From Bacteroidetes bacterium 4572_112 (lineage in GTDB: Bacteria; Bacteroidota; Bacteroidia; Bacteroidales; UBA1556), in contig NIUZ01000006.1 in NCBI GenBank assembly GCA_002254285.1, positions 1 to 33,292 on the forward strand: 33,292 nt of DNA, written 5' to 3'. Of this stretch, positions 26,749-33,292 are shown one piece after another (position 1 is the stretch's first letter; every line of letters begins with the position of its first letter). The notes under the pieces are model-generated. The model saw nothing but the letters and a program-made list of their open reading frames with translations. It was not told where the DNA came from and did not search any database. The translations under genes and the position numbers were made by a program.

Positions 26749-27746
26749 TGTTTATAACAGGAGCAAGCGGAATGCTAGGGACACATCTAGCATATAATTT
26801 ATTGAAGAAAGGCGAGTCGGTTACAGCTTTGAAGCGTAGCTCTACTGACCTATCATCAATGAAGAGTATATTTGCTTATTACGAAAAAGGTGATAATTCA
26901 CTTTTTGAGAAAATTGAGTGGATTGATGGCGATATTTTGGATTTCTATATTCTTGATGATATTATTTCCAAGCATAAGCAGGTATATCATACTGCGGCAT
27001 TTGTGAGCTTCCATAAACAGGATCATTCTAAAATTAGAGATATAAATATTCATGGCACCGAGAATATTGTTGCCGCCTGCATAAAACATAAATCGCGTTT
27101 GGTTTATAGTAGCTCTATTGCTGCTCTTGGGCGCAGTGATGGCGGTGGTGCTACCACAGAGAAAAACTATCGCGATAGCACTTTCAAGAGCTCGGTATAT
27201 TCCGAAAGTAAGTTCTTGGCAGAGCAGGAAGTTTGGCGTGGTATTGCCGAGGGGCTTGATGCTGTAATGGTAAACCCATCGGTGATAATTGGCCCTGGCG
27301 ATTGGAATAAATCCAGTGCTCAGCTATTTAAAACTGTGGCAAATGGTCTTAAATTCTACACCAATGGTAGCAATGGCTATATTGATGTGCGTGATATTGC
27401 GGAGGTAATGTATAGGCTTATGAATTCTGATATTACTGCCGAAAGATTTATTCTTTCTGCTGAAAATGTTACTTATAAAAGACTTTTTGAAACCATAGCC
27501 AAAGAGCTTAAAGTTGCTCCTCCAACAATATTGGCGAATAAAATACTATCCGAAATTAGCTGGCGAGTGTTAGGTATGTGGAGTGCATTAAGTGGCAATT
27601 CGCCTTTAGTTACAAAGGAAACAGCCAAAAGTGCTAATTCGCATTACGATTATTCTTCGCAAAAAGTAATTGATAGTTTAAATTATAAATTTATTAGCTT
27701 CAACCAAAGTGTTAAACATGCTGCTGAGCTGTATTTGAATATGTAG
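26748..27746 (+). CDS. NAD-dependent epimerase/dehydratase family protein (extended SDR)
   Basis: The 332-residue product begins at once with the cofactor loop TGASGMLG. D.LD.Y.LDDI, VYHTAAFVSF, the SSSIAALG serine strand and the catalytic YSESK (Tyr151, Lys155) follow, then VNPSVIIGPGDWN. This layout fits the dihydroflavonol-4-reductase-like extended SDRs that reduce or epimerise sugar or ketone groups with NAD(P). Substrate is not readable. It overlaps tex by one base (TAATG). Stop is TAG. Confidence 0.88.
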   Translation: MFITGASGMLGTHLAYNLLKKGESVTALKRSSTDLSSMKSIFAYYEKGDNSLFEKIEWIDGDILDFYILDDIISKHKQVYHTAAFVSFHKQDHSKIRDINIHGTENIVAACIKHKSRLVYSSSIAALGRSDGGGATTEKNYRDSTFKSSVYSESKFLAEQEVWRGIAEGLDAVMVNPSVIIGPGDWNKSSAQLFKTVANGLKFYTNGSNGYIDVRDIAEVMYRLMNSDITAERFILSAENVTYKRLFETIAKELKVAPPTILANKILSEISWRVLGMWSALSGNSPLVTKETAKSANSHYDYSSQKVIDSLNYKFISFNQSVKHAAELYLNM

Positions 27747-27802
27747 TTGACTAATATTCAGAGATAATATATTGTTTAGTAACATTCAGAGATTAATTTC
27801 AG

Positions 27803-27810
27803 TATTTTTG
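27803..27810 (+). promoter_or_regulatory. -7 promoter box TATTTTTG
   Basis: This is an exact TAnnTTTG match 20 bp before ATG 27831. It would drive the ATP-cone gene and rsmA. Confidence 0.5.
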
Positions 27811-27830
27811 TAAGCATAAATGATAAATAT

Positions 27831-28667
27831 ATGAGCGTACATAATATTACAATTTTAAAAAATTCTGGAGAAACAGAGCTCTTTGATGAGAATAAACTCA
27901 TGGAGTCTTTGCGTAGGTCAGGAGCTTCAAATGATTCCATAAAAAAGGTTGTTGACGAGCTTGGTTTATACCTTTATGATGGAATGTCGTCGCACAAAAT
28001 TTATAAAAAGGCATATAGCATATTAGGAAATATTTCCATGAAGGATGCTGGAAAATATCGCCTTAAGAAAGCTATTTTGGAACTTGGCCCTACTGGTTAT
28101 CCTTTTGAGCAATTTGTTGGTGCAATTCTAAAAACGCAAGGATATTCCGTAAAAGTTGGTCAGTTGATTGATGGCAAATGTGTGCAGCATGAGGTTGATG
28201 TGGTTGCCGAAACTAAAGATAAAATTATTGTTGTTGAATGTAAGTTTCACCGTACAGGAAATACAAAGAGTGATGTAAAAGTCCCTTTATATATTCGGTC
28301 TCGCTTCAACGATATTTATGATAAATGGTCGCAAGATGGCACCCTAGCAGGTCGTGATTACGAAGCTTGGCTAGTTACAAATACTCGTTTTACTGGAGAT
28401 GCTGAGCAATTTGGCAAATGCAGTGGCTTGGTGCTCAAATCGTGGAATTATCCTTATAATAGTTCGCTAAAGGATATGATTGATAAAGCAGGATTGCATC
28501 CAATTACTAGCTTAAAAACATTGAGTCGTAAGGAAAAGCAGAATATGCTAGATGAGGGAGTGGTACTTTGCCGCGAAATAAGTGAGCAAATTTTGATGAA
28601 GAATAATATAAAACGAACAAAGATAAATAAAGTACTTGCTGAGGCAAAAGTACTAACCGAAATATAA
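27831..28667 (+). CDS. ATP-cone domain fused to an Mrr-like restriction endonuclease domain
   Basis: The 278-residue product has an N-terminal ATP-cone domain (about 5-90: KNSGETELFDENKLMESLRR, GMSSHKIYKKAY), the nucleotide-sensing module of ribonucleotide reductases and NrdR. It is followed by an Mrr-type PD-(D/E)xK nuclease core (about 95-230). The core reads GYPFEQFVGAILKTQGY, then EVDVVAETKDKIIVVECKF, which gives the catalytic set Asp123, Glu136 and Lys138. All catalytic residues are in place. The fusion suggests a nuclease gated by ATP or dATP. No methylase accompanies it, so it is not a classical restriction system. It sits 6 bp before rsmA and is probably cotranscribed with it. Similar fusions occur in Bacteroidota; their role is not known to me. 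Confidence 0.85.
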   Translation: MSVHNITILKNSGETELFDENKLMESLRRSGASNDSIKKVVDELGLYLYDGMSSHKIYKKAYSILGNISMKDAGKYRLKKAILELGPTGYPFEQFVGAILKTQGYSVKVGQLIDGKCVQHEVDVVAETKDKIIVVECKFHRTGNTKSDVKVPLYIRSRFNDIYDKWSQDGTLAGRDYEAWLVTNTRFTGDAEQFGKCSGLVLKSWNYPYNSSLKDMIDKAGLHPITSLKTLSRKEKQNMLDEGVVLCREISEQILMKNNIKRTKINKVLAEAKVLTEI

Positions 28668-28673
28668 AACAAT

Positions 28674-29459
28674 ATGCAAGTAAGAGCGAAAAAACACCTT
28701 GGGCAACATTTCCTTAAGGATTTGGAAATAGCAAAAAATATAGCAACAAGTTTAGAGAATAATGAACTGCCTGTGCTTGAAGTTGGCCCAGGAATGGGAG
28801 TTCTGACTAATTTTTTGAATGCAGAAAATAAGGGGGATGTGTATGTTGCAGAGATTGATAGAGATTCTGTAGCCTATCTTATTGAAAAAGGAATTGTACC
28901 CCAAGAACGAATTTTGGGAGATTTTTTGCATCTAGATTTGAAAGAAAGCTTTGATGGCGAGGTGAATATTATTGGTAATTTTCCATATAATATTTCTAGC
29001 CAAATATTGTTTCGTACTTTAGAAAATAAGGAGCTTATTCCTGAGTTTGCAGGTATGTTTCAGAAAGAAGTTGCCGAGCGTATTGTTGCTAAACCAGGAA
29101 ATAAACAGTTTGGAATACTTAGCGTAATGACTCAAGCTTATTACGATGCCGAGTATTTATTTACTGTTGATGAGCATGTTTTTGATCCACCACCACGAGT
29201 AAAATCTGCGGTTATTCATCTTAAAAGAAAAGAGAATACGGTTTTAGATTGCGACGAAAAGTTATTTAAAACCATAGTGAAAACGACTTTCAATACTCGC
29301 AGAAAAATGTTGCGTGGTAGCCTTCGCCGTATTGTTGGTAAGAGTGATGTATTACATGATGAGTTTTTTCAGAAAAGACCTGAGCAACTTAGCGTTGAAG
29401 ATTTTGTAAACGTAACAAATATAATGCGAAAGGCAATTGACGAAGGAGCAAAAGCGTAG
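28674..29459 (+). CDS. rsmA: 16S rRNA dimethyladenosine transferase (RsmA/KsgA)
   Basis: The 261-residue product has KKHLGQHFLKD at the start, the SAM-binding LEVGPGMGVLT (motif I), an acidic AEID strand, and NFPYNISSQIL (motif IV), then a C-terminal domain with RRKMLRGSLR. RsmA methylates A1518 and A1519 of 16S rRNA during late 30S assembly. The start ATG is 6 bp after the ATP-cone/nuclease stop. Stop is TAG. Confidence 0.97.
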   Translation: MQVRAKKHLGQHFLKDLEIAKNIATSLENNELPVLEVGPGMGVLTNFLNAENKGDVYVAEIDRDSVAYLIEKGIVPQERILGDFLHLDLKESFDGEVNIIGNFPYNISSQILFRTLENKELIPEFAGMFQKEVAERIVAKPGNKQFGILSVMTQAYYDAEYLFTVDEHVFDPPPRVKSAVIHLKRKENTVLDCDEKLFKTIVKTTFNTRRKMLRGSLRRIVGKSDVLHDEFFQKRPEQLSVEDFVNVTNIMRKAIDEGAKA

Positions 29460-29536
29460 TTTAGTAGATATTAATTTTAATATATTATCAAAAGGTTAAA
29501 TAATTGTATCCAAAGTTTGCAGTTCAGCTAAATAAC

Positions 29537-29544
29537 TACTTTTG
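29537..29544 (+). promoter_or_regulatory. -7 promoter box TACTTTTG
   Basis: This is an exact TAnnTTTG match 25 bp before the response regulator ATG. A TTTG at 29517-29520 lies 16 bp upstream, slightly close for a -33 element. Confidence 0.55.
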
Positions 29545-29569
29545 TTTCACATTAAAACAGCATTAAGTA

Positions 29570-30295
29570 ATGGCAATAAAAATTGATACATCAAAATATA
29601 AGATTCTACTTGTTGATGACGAGGAGGATATTCTAGAATTTATGGCTTATAATTTACGCAAGGAAGGTTATGAGGTTCATACTGCTGAGGATGGAGCTGT
29701 GGGAGTTAAAAAAGCCAAGGAAATAGTCCCAGACCTTATTGTGCTTGATGTGATGATGCCAAATATGGATGGTATGGAAGCCTGCGAAATTATTAATGGC
29801 ATTGACGAATTGAAAAATACCATTAAAATATTTCTTACTGCCAGATCCGAAGATTATTCGCAAATTGCTGGTTTTGATGCTGGTGCTGACGACTATGTTG
29901 CTAAACCAATTAAGCCAAAGGTATTGGTTAGCAGAATAAATGCATTACTTCGCCGAAGAGAAAAAACATCAAATAGTGATGGTGTTGATGATAATAGCCA
30001 TTTGATTGAACTACATAATCTTACCATCGATACCGAGAGGTATATTGTGCTTCGCAAAGGGGAGGAACATTCGCTGCCTCGCAAGGAGTTCAAATTGTTG
30101 CTACTGCTTACTTCCAAGCCTGGCAAAGTATTTACTCGCGAGGAAATACTTGAAAAAGTATGGGGAAATGAAGTGATAGTTGGAGATAGAACAATTGATG
30201 TGCATATTCGTAAACTCCGTGATAAGCTTAAACTAAAAAGAATAGTTACAGTGAAAGGTATTGGGTATAAATTCATAGAGAAGAATGAAGAATAA
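29570..30295 (+). CDS. OmpR/PhoB-family response regulator
   Basis: The 241-residue product has a receiver domain with the acidic pair in LLVDDEED, phospho-acceptor Asp60 in IVLDVMMPNMDG, FLTAR and DDYVAKPI. A winged-helix output domain follows (about 135-238: PRKEFKLL, FTREEILEKVWG, RTIDVHIRKLRDKL, VKGIGYKF). It binds DNA, probably as a dimer, once phosphorylated by the kinase encoded next to it. The gene overlaps the kinase gene by 11 bases. Confidence 0.95.
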   Translation: MAIKIDTSKYKILLVDDEEDILEFMAYNLRKEGYEVHTAEDGAVGVKKAKEIVPDLIVLDVMMPNMDGMEACEIINGIDELKNTIKIFLTARSEDYSQIAGFDAGADDYVAKPIKPKVLVSRINALLRRREKTSNSDGVDDNSHLIELHNLTIDTERYIVLRKGEEHSLPRKEFKLLLLLTSKPGKVFTREEILEKVWGNEVIVGDRTIDVHIRKLRDKLKLKRIVTVKGIGYKFIEKNEE

Positions 30296-31346
30296 TCAAA
30301 GCCCTCAACGATTATCTATTATTACCACTATTTCGTTATTGTTGGTGAATATTGTGATATATACAATATTTAGCCTACTGTATGATCAAATGCATATTTG
30401 GACCTATATATTGGGCTTTCTTACCTCTTTTATATTCTCTTACTTTATTATATATCAAACACTTGAAACCTTTATTTATAAGAAGATAAAGCTTATATAT
30501 AAAACCATTCATAGACTTAAAAGGGGGCGAAAATCTTCGGATAAAAGTTTTGATTTGCAAACGGACTTAGATTTACTTGAGAACGTAAATAAGGAATTTA
30601 TTGATTGGGCTAATTCTCAAAAAAATGAGATTAAGCAAATGAAAGAGCTTGAGCAATATCGTCGAAATTTTGTGGGCAATGTTTCGCATGAGCTTAAAAC
30701 CCCAATTTTCAATATACAAGGTTATATACATACATTGCTTGATGGTGGAATCCATGATGATAATATTAATGTAAAATACCTTGAAAAGACTTCTAAAAGT
30801 GTTGACCGTATGATAAATATGGTGGAGGATTTGGAAACAATATCTGCTTTGGAGTCTGGCATTATTGAGATGAATTTTACAAAGTTCAATATTATTGACC
30901 TTACGCAAGAGGTAATAGAATTTTTGGAAGTAAAGGCACAAAATAAAAACATTAATCTGTTTGCTTCCATTGATGAAAGTAAAACTGCAGTTTTTGTTTT
31001 TGCAGATAAAGTTAGAATTCGTCAAATTATTATCAACCTGATTGATAATGCCATAAAATATACCAGTGATACTAATTCACCATATATAAAAGTTAGTTTT
31101 TACGATATGGATGAGAATATACTTATCGAGGTGAGTGATAATGGCTTGGGTATTTCAATGGAAAATATTCCTCATCTGTTTGATAGATTTTATCGTGTAG
31201 ACTCTGCTCGCTCTCGTGCACAAGGTGGTACAGGCCTTGGCCTTTCAATCGTTAAGCATATTATTGAAGCTCACAAACAAACAATTAATGTGCGTAGTAA
31301 CCTTGGTGTTGGTACTACTTTTTCCTTCACACTTAAGAAATCATAG
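30285..31346 (+). CDS. Membrane sensor histidine kinase (PhoR-like)
   Basis: The 353-residue product has two N-terminal membrane helices (about 10-32 and 37-60) with almost no periplasmic loop, so it senses from the membrane or cytosol. A juxtamembrane helix leads to the dimerisation domain with NVSHELKTP (His135). The ATPase domain has NLIDNAIKYT, VSDNGLGIS, FDRFYR and GGTGLGLSIVK. This layout without PAS or a large sensor domain is typical of the PhoR-like kinases next to an OmpR regulator in Bacteroidota. Phosphate control is one option, supported only by the presence of a phosphate transporter gene 22 kb away. Stop is TAG. Confidence 0.93.
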   Translation: MKNNQSPQRLSIITTISLLLVNIVIYTIFSLLYDQMHIWTYILGFLTSFIFSYFIIYQTLETFIYKKIKLIYKTIHRLKRGRKSSDKSFDLQTDLDLLENVNKEFIDWANSQKNEIKQMKELEQYRRNFVGNVSHELKTPIFNIQGYIHTLLDGGIHDDNINVKYLEKTSKSVDRMINMVEDLETISALESGIIEMNFTKFNIIDLTQEVIEFLEVKAQNKNINLFASIDESKTAVFVFADKVRIRQIIINLIDNAIKYTSDTNSPYIKVSFYDMDENILIEVSDNGLGISMENIPHLFDRFYRVDSARSRAQGGTGLGLSIVKHIIEAHKQTINVRSNLGVGTTFSFTLKKS

Positions 31347-31419
31347 TAACTTTTAGTCCTTTTTAGAGATAGTAAATGCATAGCTTTGCTTTATATGGCT
31401 AATATTTGTACATTTGTAG

Positions 31420-31494
31420 CTCGTAATATTACGACTTATAATTATACAACTCGTAATATTACAACTCGTAATATTACAACTCGTAAATTTACGA
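31420..31494 (+). repeat. Five 15-bp tandem repeats before ATPase gene 2
   Basis: The unit is ctcgtaatattacaa. Units occupy 31420-31434, 31435-31449 (diverged: cttataattatacaa), 31450-31464, 31465-31479 and 31480-31494 (ctcgtaaatttacga). Units three and four are identical. The first contains a perfect 14-bp palindrome, TCGTAATATTACGA (31421-31434), and every unit is near-palindromic, as in a set of operator half-sites. The array ends 13 bp before the -7 box and 41 bp before the ATG. Confidence 0.9.
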
Positions 31495-31507
31495 CTTAAG
31501 ATTTAGC

Positions 31508-31515
31508 TAATTTTG
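31508..31515 (+). promoter_or_regulatory. -7 promoter box TAATTTTG
   Basis: This is an exact TAnnTTTG match 20 bp before ATG 31536. The expected -33 position falls inside the last repeat unit, as at the first ATPase gene. Confidence 0.55.
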
Positions 31516-31535
31516 TTTATTTACTAAGGATAAAT

Positions 31536-32714
31536 ATGAAAAAGAAAAGTAGTGAAATAATAAAGCTTCCAAATCCATTCAAGTTTGGTACAATAGTCGA
31601 TAACGATAGGTTCTGTAATCGTATTGATGAGTTGCGAACCCTTAAACAGTATGTTTATGATGGTTATTCGGTATGGTTGTTTTCGCCACGTAGGTACGGA
31701 AAAAGCTCTTTAGTAAAAAAGGCCTTTGCTCAAATAGATGACAGTACCACCATTTATATAGACCTTTATAATGTAAAATCCATTGATGATTTTGCGAAGA
31801 AATACTCCAAAGCACTAGCCGATAATTTGTTTAATTGGAAAACTGGGATTAAAAAAATCAGCACTTCATTGTCAAAATATTTTAGCTCACTTTATCCTAA
31901 AGTATCAGTAGGAACGGATGGTATTCCATCAATGTCAATTGAGAAAAAGGAAATAAACCAACAGGTAGATATTGAGCAAATATTGAATATGCCTGAGAAG
32001 TTTGCCCAAGATAATAATATAAAAATATGTATTGCCTTTGACGAATTTCAAGAGGTAGAGCGTATTGACCCATTTATAATAAATTGGATGCGCACAGCTT
32101 TTCAAAACCATAAGCACATAAGCTATATTTTTCTGGGTAGTAAGCAATCATTGATGAAAGAGATTTTTGCTGATATAGAATCTCCATTTTATGAGTTTGC
32201 TGTAAAAATGGATCTTGCAGAAATATCGTCAGAAGATTTAAGTGAATTTATAAAAAATAAGTTTGATCAAAATAAGATTCCTATTTCACAAAATACTATA
32301 GATGAAATATTAAAACGCTCCGAAAGGCATCCTCATTTTACACAATACTTTGCCTCGGTGGTGTTTGATGCTATTAGGTATGGCGAGGAACAAGATGACG
32401 AAGATTTTGCCGACAGATGGATGGATAAAATAATTAATAGTCAAGGAATTATATTTCAAACCATTTATGACCAACTAGCAAGTAACCAAAGAAGTGTTAT
32501 TTCTGCAATTGCCCAAATGGAAGACAAGCAGGAGCTCTTTTCTGATAAGGTAAGAAAGGATTTTGGTCTGCCAGTAAGTTCTTCAATAGCCATTACTTTG
32601 AAGGCATTAATCAAAAAAAGCTTGGTATATAAAACTCCAGAAGGGAAATATAGAATAGATAACCCAGTATTTAAAGAGTGGATTTACAGACTAAATACAG
32701 GAGGTTTGAGGTAA
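31536..32714 (+). CDS. Archaeal-ATPase-type (STAND-like) P-loop ATPase with winged-helix C-terminus, copy 2
   Basis: The 392-residue product is a paralog of the protein from 7752 with the same layout: LPNPFKFGTIV and FCNRIDEL at the N-terminus, Walker A SPRRYGKSSLV (Lys56, again serine for the first glycine), and Walker B ICIAFDEFQEV (Asp169, Glu170). SYIFLGSKQSLM (sensor), a helical middle, and a winged-helix end (SSSIAITLKALIKKSLV; DNPVFKEWIYRL) follow. Sequence identity with copy 1 is low outside these motifs, so duplication was not recent. It stands alone in its operon, without a MORN gene. The cellular role is not known. Confidence 0.8.
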   Translation: MKKKSSEIIKLPNPFKFGTIVDNDRFCNRIDELRTLKQYVYDGYSVWLFSPRRYGKSSLVKKAFAQIDDSTTIYIDLYNVKSIDDFAKKYSKALADNLFNWKTGIKKISTSLSKYFSSLYPKVSVGTDGIPSMSIEKKEINQQVDIEQILNMPEKFAQDNNIKICIAFDEFQEVERIDPFIINWMRTAFQNHKHISYIFLGSKQSLMKEIFADIESPFYEFAVKMDLAEISSEDLSEFIKNKFDQNKIPISQNTIDEILKRSERHPHFTQYFASVVFDAIRYGEEQDDEDFADRWMDKIINSQGIIFQTIYDQLASNQRSVISAIAQMEDKQELFSDKVRKDFGLPVSSSIAITLKALIKKSLVYKTPEGKYRIDNPVFKEWIYRLNTGGLR

Positions 32715-32795
32715 TACCAAATATATTCCTTCTGATAGTTATCGGATTTATTAAATCAGCAAGCTTGAATCATAAGTGGTATGATTAATATTTCA

Positions 32796-32803
32796 TAACT
32801 TTG
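32796..32803 (+). promoter_or_regulatory. -7 promoter box TAACTTTG
   Basis: This is an exact TAnnTTTG match 41 bp before the start of the penicillin-acylase-family gene. No -33 box is evident at the proper distance. Confidence 0.5.
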
Positions 32804-32844
32804 CAAATATCATTTGATACACTAAAATAACTAAACTCAAGAAT

Positions 32845-33292
32845 ATGAAAAAGTTCCTATTAATATTTTCAATGCTAATAATTTTCGCAATAGCATTGGC
32901 TTTTCTATTATTAAAAAACACTGCTCCCCAATACTCAGGAACAGTTTCTGATACAAATATTAAAGATAGTACAGAGGTGATATACGATAAATATGGTATA
33001 CCACATATTTATGCAAAATCTGGTGAGGATGCATATTTTGCCTTGGGTTATGCTCATGCGCAGGAGCGACTTTTTCAGATGGAAATGCTTCGTCGCTTAT
33101 CTAGCGGTAGATTAGCCGAAATACTTGGACCAAAGCTTATTCCTATTGATAAAAAAATGCTTAGCCTTGGCTTCAACGAATTTGCAAAGAAAAATGCTGA
33201 TGCAGTGCTGGAATCTGGTGAAACAGAAATGCTTTCTTTTGCCAGTGCATATCATAAAGGGGTGAACTCATTTATTGATAATGGTGTTTTGC
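32845..33292 (+). CDS. Penicillin acylase family protein, N-terminal part
   Basis: This gene is cut by the window edge after 149 codons. It starts with an N-terminal membrane segment or signal (KKFLLIFSMLIIFAIALAFLLLK). The conserved beginning of the alpha chain in Ntn-hydrolase acylases follows: VIYDKYGIPHIYAKS, DAYFALGYAHAQERLFQMEMLRR and SGRLAEILG. Family members self-cleave at an internal Ser and hydrolyse amide bonds of penicillins, acyl-homoserine lactones or related amides. The catalytic Ser and cleavage site are beyond the window, so activity cannot be judged. Confidence 0.92.
   Translation, partial: MKKFLLIFSMLIIFAIALAFLLLKNTAPQYSGTVSDTNIKDSTEVIYDKYGIPHIYAKSGEDAYFALGYAHAQERLFQMEMLRRLSSGRLAEILGPKLIPIDKKMLSLGFNEFAKKNADAVLESGETEMLSFASAYHKGVNSFIDNGVL

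Noticed and set aside
29570..31346. Phosphate-specific PhoB/PhoR assignment
   Set aside because: Sequence gives only the OmpR/PhoR-like class; the only phosphate gene is 22 kb away and broken, and there is no pst operon in the window.
31420..31494. CRISPR-like array
   Set aside because: Units are 15 bp and contiguous without spacers, and no cas genes are present.

Overview
The window is an AT-rich stretch of chromosome from a member of the Bacteroidota, most likely a Bacteroidales/Marinilabiliales-type or related environmental lineage. Three things point there. One large secreted protein ends in a type IX secretion (T9SS) C-terminal sorting domain. Many genes are preceded by the Bacteroidota -7 promoter motif TAnnTTTG. 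Several gene families seen here are typical of the phylum: a PiT transporter with a PhoU-like tail, an ATP-cone/Mrr protein, and ATPases of the archaeal-ATPase type with a winged-helix end. All 23 ORF ends I could assign use TAA (17) or TAG (6); none uses TGA. I found no rRNA, tRNA, CRISPR array, transposase or phage gene.

Layout. 1-1552 (minus strand): a small membrane protein and a decayed three-domain rhodanese (YnjE-like) pseudogene, with strong hairpins at both ends. 1861-4547 (plus): a tight three-gene operon of a PqqD-like protein, an ATP-grasp ligase and a fold-type III PLP decarboxylase whose N-terminus looks like a peptide leader. It ends in a clear terminator. 4614-5326: a long non-coding mosaic of repeats. 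5364-7522: a phosphate transporter gene broken by a deletion and frameshift. 7660-12146: a 3 x 14 bp repeat and promoter, then an ATPase gene followed after 5 bp by a secreted MORN-repeat protein that is split in two by a frameshift. 12241-14108: a duplicated leader and a secreted protein of unknown function. 14355-16683 (minus): nitroreductase, single-domain rhodanese, Maf pyrophosphatase and elongation factor P. 17150-22507: a beta-propeller lipoprotein and a 1318-residue LamG/T9SS surface protein. 22759-29459: housekeeping genes lepA, tex, an epimerase, an ATP-cone nuclease and rsmA. 29570-31346: a response regulator/histidine kinase pair. 31420-32714: a second ATPase, again preceded by a tandem repeat (5 x 15 bp). 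32845 to the end: the start of a penicillin-acylase-family gene.

The most interesting points are these. (1) The PqqD/ATP-grasp/PLP operon may be a peptide-tagging or RiPP-like pathway whose substrate is the N-terminus of its own enzyme. (2) Two separate ATPase genes each carry an unrelated short tandem repeat just upstream of the promoter, which suggests a shared regulatory or recombination design. (3) An ATP-cone is fused to an Mrr-type nuclease next to rsmA. (4) There is a cluster of gene decay: the YnjE-like pseudogene, the split phosphate transporter and the split MORN protein.
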